The translations under genes and the position numbers were made by a program. Below the pieces are notes generated by a model. The model did not search any database. It was not told where the DNA came from and was given only the letters and a program-made list of their open reading frames with translations. Source: Paenibacillus macerans (GTDB lineage: Bacteria > Bacillota > Bacilli > Paenibacillales > Paenibacillaceae). From it: a DNA stretch of 64,000 nt. The stretch is taken from assembly GCF_023715465.1 (NCBI RefSeq), contig NZ_JAMBOE010000001.1, forward strand, positions 248,001-312,000. The letters are read 5' to 3'. Within the stretch, counting starts at the first letter, position 1. Each line of letters starts with the position of its first letter. Below, piece by piece: positions 60,131 through 64,000 of the stretch.

Positions 60131-61803
60131 GGATTTCTTGCCCCGCCGCGGTATTCTTTCGGGGAGATGCCGAATTTTTTGCGGAAACAAAAGCTGAAAT
60201 AGTTCGGATCGGAGAATCCGACCCGCTCGGCGATTTCAAACGCCTTCAAATCGGTGGCAGCGAGCAAATGCTGGGCGGCTTCCATCCGCGCCCCCATCAA
60301 ATAGCTTACAAAGGTCGTTTTCGTTTCTTTTTTGAAAATATTGCTGAAATAACCGGCGCTGATATGCAAATGCCGGCATACTTTGGCGATCGAGAGATCG
60401 TGGTCCCCGTAATTTTCCAATATGTATTCCTTCGCCTCCTCCACCAGTTTGTTGTAGCTGGACTGGCGGTCCGAAGCAATCGAATGCTTCAGCTTCATAC
60501 AGATGTCCAAAAGCCAGGATTCCGCATCATCCGCATGGGCAAAATTGGCAAACTGCCCTAGAAAACCGGGCCCCTCGCCAAACAGCTTGTCCAGATCCGC
60601 GCGGCTGTCCTTGGCCACTTTGATGACCGAAGTCAACATTTCCAGCAGGTAAACCTGGAAGTCCTGATAGGATACCTGGTTGTCGGCCAATACGCCAAAC
60701 ATGTCCTCGAGAAGCTGCTTCAGCTCCTGGTCGCTTCCTACTTTCAGGCAGCGGACCAGTTCCTTCTCTTTCAGTTCATCAACCGCCAGCGGAACGTACT
60801 CCCGGGACTCCACGTCTTCGATCCAGATCACCTTGTTTCCGCCGAGGATCACCCGATAATCAAGCGCTTTCAGCGCTTCTTCATAGGAGGATACGGCATC
60901 GTTCAGACGGGGGGCCGCCCGGCCAGCTCCAATCGTGACCGTCAACTTCAGAAAACGCTCCACGCTGAAGCGGATTTCCTCCAGCAGTTGCAGCGTCCGG
61001 CCGGCAAGCTCTTCGCTGCCTTCATGGCGCCGGACGCTCAGTAAAACCACCTCGTCATGATGAATAAACGCTTTATAAGCCGGATACCGCTTGACGATTT
61101 CATCGGCGATATTATAGACAGCAAACAGCTGCAGTTGGGTGTCGTTCGTGTCCTGCAAAGATAGCCAACCGCTTGCCTTGCGGTAGTCGGCCTCGCCGCT
61201 GCCGGTACTCACGGCTTCCTTGCGACCGGGGGCGGCATCGATGCGAAGAATCGACACCATGTATTCGCTGCCGCTTAAATCAAGCCCGTAATGCTGGCTT
61301 TTTTCCTGGATCTCTGTTTCCTTCAGGCGTCTGGATACGAGCGAAGATAGGAACAGGCTTTGGAGCACGGGGAGGTTTTTGCGGTAATGCTCGGTCAGCA
61401 GCTGCACATTTTCTTTTTCGGCGAGCTCCGCGTCGATCTGCTTCTTGACCTTGCGCAAAATGTCCGCCAGTTCCGCTGCCGAAAACGGTTTCAAAACATA
61501 CTCGTCGATGCCGAGCCGGATCGCTTTTTGCGCATACTCAAATTCCTCGTAACCGGTCAGGATTATGATCTTCGTCGCCGGATAATGGCCGCGAATCCAC
61601 TCGGCCAACTGCAGGCCGTTCATAAATGGCATTTGAATATCGGTAACGACCACGTCGGGCACATGCTTCTCCACCATTTCCGCGGCTTCCTTGCCGTTTT
61701 CGGCCGTGTCCGCCACCGTAAAACCGACGTTTTCCCAGTCGATCAGCTGCAGCAGCCCTTCCCGCACATCTTCTTCGTCATCGGCCAAAATCAACTTATA
61801 CAT
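60127..61803 (-). CDS. Response regulator with REC and AraC domains, YesN type
   Basis: 558 residues. REC domain (about 1-120) with acidic pocket 'LADDEEDVREG', phospho-acceptor aspartate in 'VVVTDIQMPFMNG' and lysine in 'EYVLKPFSA'. A long helical middle region follows (about 125-445), then an AraC-type pair of helix-turn-helix motifs (about 455-555, 'LSIAKVCRHLHISAGYFSNIFKKE' and 'AFEIAERVGFSDPNYFSFCFRKKFGISPKEYR'). First gene of the regulator-kinase-lipoprotein operon. Probable target is mglBAC. Confidence 0.93.
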   Translation of the reverse strand: MYKLILADDEEDVREGLLQLIDWENVGFTVADTAENGKEAAEMVEKHVPDVVVTDIQMPFMNGLQLAEWIRGHYPATKIIILTGYEEFEYAQKAIRLGIDEYVLKPFSAAELADILRKVKKQIDAELAEKENVQLLTEHYRKNLPVLQSLFLSSLVSRRLKETEIQEKSQHYGLDLSGSEYMVSILRIDAAPGRKEAVSTGSGEADYRKASGWLSLQDTNDTQLQLFAVYNIADEIVKRYPAYKAFIHHDEVVLLSVRRHEGSEELAGRTLQLLEEIRFSVERFLKLTVTIGAGRAAPRLNDAVSSYEEALKALDYRVILGGNKVIWIEDVESREYVPLAVDELKEKELVRCLKVGSDQELKQLLEDMFGVLADNQVSYQDFQVYLLEMLTSVIKVAKDSRADLDKLFGEGPGFLGQFANFAHADDAESWLLDICMKLKHSIASDRQSSYNKLVEEAKEYILENYGDHDLSIAKVCRHLHISAGYFSNIFKKETKTTFVSYLMGARMEAAQHLLAATDLKAFEIAERVGFSDPNYFSFCFRKKFGISPKEYRGGARNP

Positions 61804-62026
61804 CGCTGGACCATCCTCTTTCTTCCTCTTTATCCCTGGATTTCCTCCCCGATTTTATCGTATCGCCCGCGAAATGTAAATGACCGCTCAGGTAAGGCGC
61901 GGAAGGATGCAAGCAAGACCTTAGTCCAGTTTTATTTCCGCCTCCGGTCTGTTTTTGTATTCCCGCAAACGAAGTACCATGATAATATCAAATGGAACTG
62001 TAATCAATTCAAATGGTGGTTAAACA

Positions 62027-62617
62027 ATGTCAAATCAAATGCAAATCTACATCTTATTAAGCAATCCGAAAACCTGGGTCGCCAAAATGATCGGTCTCTA
62101 CACCAGAGCCCCGTTCAATCATGCATCGATCGCTTTTGACCCTGAACTCCGCGAAGTATACAGCTTCGGGCGAAAGCACCCGCTGATTCCGATGTACGGC
62201 GGATTCGTCAAGGAAGACATTCACGGCGGCGTGTTCGAAAAAGCAACCTGCGCCTTATACAGCTGCAAAGTCAGCCAAGAAACCTATCTGCACATGCGAA
62301 ACTACGTGAAAAAATTCGAAGAGAACGGCGAACAGTATAACTATAATTTTCTTGGCCTTCTGGGCGTCATCCTCAATATGGAGCTGGGCGGGGAAAAATC
62401 CTATTTTTGCTCCCAGTTCGTCAGCGCCGTGTTTCAGGAAGCCGGCGTCAAGCTGCTCGACAAATCCGCCGGGTTAACAACCCCCTCCGATCTGTCGACC
62501 TGCTCTTTTCTGAAGCTGGTATTCCGCGGAAAGCTGGAAACGTACCGCGAGCTTAACTGCTATTCCCGCAGAACCGCCGCTTCGCTGGAGCAGCATCATC
62601 TGTATGCCGCGAATTAA
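62027..62617 (+). CDS. YiiX-like permuted papain-fold hydrolase candidate
   Basis: 196 residues, no signal peptide. The order of likely catalytic residues is reversed compared with NlpC/P60: histidine first ('APFNHASIAFD', about residue 32) and cysteine late ('YFCSQFVSAVF', about residue 129). This is the permuted arrangement of YiiX/YaeF and LRAT-like enzymes, which act as amidases, deacylases or acyltransferases on lipid or peptide substrates. Divergent from the response-regulator gene. Function unknown. Confidence 0.68.
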   Translation: MSNQMQIYILLSNPKTWVAKMIGLYTRAPFNHASIAFDPELREVYSFGRKHPLIPMYGGFVKEDIHGGVFEKATCALYSCKVSQETYLHMRNYVKKFEENGEQYNYNFLGLLGVILNMELGGEKSYFCSQFVSAVFQEAGVKLLDKSAGLTTPSDLSTCSFLKLVFRGKLETYRELNCYSRRTAASLEQHHLYAAN

Positions 62618-62644
62618 TGCTGGTAAGCGAGCACATAAGGGAAA

Positions 62645-62840
62645 AAAATGCCGTTATTTCGGCCATATCCCCCATTTCGAGTGAAATAGAGGAAAAATAT
62701 GGCGCTATTTTATCGAATCTCAGGAGGACGGCCGTTTTTGGCACCATTCATCGGACAATAAGGACATAAAATTCCGCTAATGGGGATGAACATGCTTCAT
62801 TCCGGAAAATAAGACCACAAAGTTCCGCTATTTTTATGAG
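62645..62840. repeat. CCGCTAT/AATAAGGAC intergenic repeats
   Basis: Several diverged words: GCCGTTATTT (62650), GGCGCTATTTT (62701), AATAAGGACATAAAATTCC (62758), AAATAAGACCACAAAGTTCC (62808) and CCGCTATTTTTAT (62826). The last two pairs are a direct repeat about 50 bp apart. Related in vocabulary to 33205-33425. Confidence 0.5.
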
Positions 62841-62857
62841 GTTTTCAGACCAGTCAA

Positions 62858-62932
62858 ACGAAAAGGACTGCCTTCCTCTCCGGCAGCCGGCCACCGGCTG
62901 CGCATGCATTGGGGAAACGCAGTCCTTTGTTG
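62858..62932 (-). terminator. Terminator of the exporter gene
   Basis: AAAGGACTGC (62864-62873) pairs with GCAGTCCTTT (62920-62929) around an inner CAGCCGG/CCGGCTG stem, followed on the minus strand by TTCGTTTG. Confidence 0.7.
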
Positions 62933-62959
62933 TTTTTACGCACTTGCCGTCCGCAGACA

Positions 62960-63946
62960 TTACGGCGGTACGATCGGCTCGCTTTCCTTATCGGGAAGGG
63001 CCGGGGAACGCTTGCTTCCCGAAGCCCGGCTATGCAGAATCATGCCGGCGACAACCAGCAGCATTCCGAGCAAAGACGGCAAGGCGGGAAGCGGAACGGG
63101 CAGCAGCAAAAGCTCGCCCACGGTCGCAAACACCACTTCCCCCGATTGCGTAGCCTCCACGGCGGCGAGCTTCCGCGCCGAACCTCTCGCCATATCCGTC
63201 GCCGCGAAAAACAGCACGGTAGCGATGACCCCCGAGCAAACGGCGACAAGCAGCGCCTGGCCGGCCTGGCTTGAGCTCGGGGGACCGTCCTGCCAGAAGG
63301 CTGCAGCGGAGAGCAGCAGCCACAGCGGCAAGGTGGCCAGCGCCATGCCCAGCACGCGCTGATACGCGTCCAGCCGCCCGCCGCAGACGGCCATCATCTT
63401 GCGGTTGCCCAGCGGATACGCAAACGCTGCGACTACAACCGGCACGGCGCCGAGCAGCAGCTCGCGCGCCGAAATCGCTTGTACCTGGCTAAACTGCATC
63501 ATCAAAACGCCAACCAGGATGATCAGCGAGATGCCAAGCCCCCGCCAATGGACCTTTCCCCTCCTGCGGACAGGTCCTGCCGGCGTGTCGACCATCACGG
63601 AGAAAGCCGGGGCCACAAGCAAACCCGCCACAATCGTAATTTGCCAGGTTCCCGCAATCAGCCAGCCCGGTTCGTACTCCGCCGCAAAGCACACGGGAAC
63701 GTACATGATACCGAAGCCGACGAAACTCCAGCCAAGCCAGGTCCACGGCCGTTTCCTCATTTCCGCGAACAACGGGGCAAGCCTCCCGCGAACGCCTACA
63801 ATCACCAGTAAAAACGGAATCATAAACAAAAAGCGCAGCGAGGCGGTATACAACCAGTTCCCGCCCGACCATTTCATCGTCTGGTTCAGCACAAATGTCG
63901 ACGAGAAAAACAGGGAGGCTAAAATACCATACAGAATCGGTCGCAT
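62960..63946 (-). CDS. Multidrug-resistance efflux-type DMT membrane transporter
   Basis: 328 residues with ten predicted helices, typical of the drug/metabolite transporter superfamily with two EamA-like halves. 'LASLFFSSTFVLNQTMKWSGGNW' at the N-terminus and 'SARKLAAVEATQSGEVVFATVGELLLLP' near the C-terminus resemble the EmrE-type multidrug efflux family of Bacillota. Ends in a charged tail. Its ATG lies two bases after the stop of the partial upstream frame, so it is probably cotranscribed. Substrate unknown. Confidence 0.82.
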   Translation of the reverse strand: MRPILYGILASLFFSSTFVLNQTMKWSGGNWLYTASLRFLFMIPFLLVIVGVRGRLAPLFAEMRKRPWTWLGWSFVGFGIMYVPVCFAAEYEPGWLIAGTWQITIVAGLLVAPAFSVMVDTPAGPVRRRGKVHWRGLGISLIILVGVLMMQFSQVQAISARELLLGAVPVVVAAFAYPLGNRKMMAVCGGRLDAYQRVLGMALATLPLWLLLSAAAFWQDGPPSSSQAGQALLVAVCSGVIATVLFFAATDMARGSARKLAAVEATQSGEVVFATVGELLLLPVPLPALPSLLGMLLVVAGMILHSRASGSKRSPALPDKESEPIVPP

Positions 63947-63948
63947 CT

Positions 63949-64000
63949 TTAAGCCAGGTAAGCCTCCTTAACCTGCTCGTTGGACAGCAGCCGGCCGGCT
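63949..64000 (-). CDS. C-terminal end of a probable ABC ATPase, cut by the window edge
   Basis: The last 16 codons before a TAA read 'GRLLSNEQVKEAYLA', as in the tails of LivF-like and related ABC ATPases ('...LLANEEVRKAYLG'). The rest lies beyond the window. Its stop is two bases upstream of the exporter start, and AAGGAGG inside it could serve that gene. Identity is tentative. Confidence 0.4.
   Translation of the reverse strand, partial: AGRLLSNEQVKEAYLA

Larger units (their letters stand above)
62618..62959. other. Gene-free repeat stretch
   Basis: 342 bp with no supported gene; CCGCTAT-type repeats and a terminator for the exporter gene. Confidence 0.55.

Overview
The window looks like chromosomal DNA of a GC-rich, endospore-forming Bacillota, most likely Paenibacillus or a close relative. 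This rests on a complete gerA-type germinant receptor operon, an S-layer-homology (SLH) surface protein, YesM/YesN-type two-component genes, an IS1595-like transposase remnant, and many short hairpin repeat families between genes. About 56 genuine protein genes are visible. I saw no rRNA, tRNA or CRISPR array. Most start codons were chosen from Shine-Dalgarno spacing and several are TTG or GTG. Functional names come from recognising motifs by eye, since no database search was possible.

Layout. 1-8.7 kb: the end of a serine beta-lactamase-like hydrolase, a divergent SDR/LysR pair, an HD hydrolase, a 1187-residue SLH/GLUG surface protein, a deletion-fused ABC transporter relic, and a double-headed MerR regulator. 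8.7-18.1 kb: a hexarate catabolic cluster on the minus strand, with garD, garK, gudD, garR, a DapA-fold lyase, cdaR and a GntP permease. Galactarate and glucarate would converge on 5-keto-4-deoxyglucarate. The DapA-fold protein probably handles that intermediate, GarR and GarK then make 2-phosphoglycerate, and CdaR probably activates. A 44-bp promoter segment is duplicated in front of garD and garK, and three cre-like sites suggest catabolite repression. 18-27 kb: repeats, a FAH-family/nitroreductase/YbaK operon, alkC, a GntR-family regulator, a fused double nitroreductase behind paired dyads, an L,D-transpeptidase and an HD-GYP protein.

27-32 kb: the germinant receptor operon in the order A-C-D-B, preceded by an antisense relic of another Ger(x)C gene, and followed by a lone ABC ATPase. 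32-41 kb: tandem GNAT, exporter ABC, rRNA-modification-like methyltransferase and pseudouridine synthase, MarR, ilvE with a divergent LysR, and a quinone-reductase-like gene whose neighbouring MarR gene shares its operator. 41-51.5 kb: parE-parC, a MITE-like element, a BcrAB-type ABC transporter with an SGNH hydrolase, PspA with a DUF4178-like partner, and a CAP-domain secreted protein. 51.5-52.4 kb: a relic mobile element with LexA-like boxes and a 62-bp segment repeated in inverted orientation at 22.7 kb. 52.4-62 kb: mglBAC sugar importer, an MBL hydrolase and a response regulator/histidine kinase/sugar-binding lipoprotein trio joined by ATGA overlaps, probably sensing for mgl. 62-64 kb: a permuted papain-like protein, a drug/metabolite exporter and the last codons of a probable ABC ATPase.

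No single unmistakably new system was seen. The most unusual points are the hexarate pathway with a DapA-fold enzyme and duplicated control element, the double MerR protein beside an ABC ATPase-permease deletion fusion, the SOS-like promoter in front of a transposase relic, and the density of hairpin repeat families.
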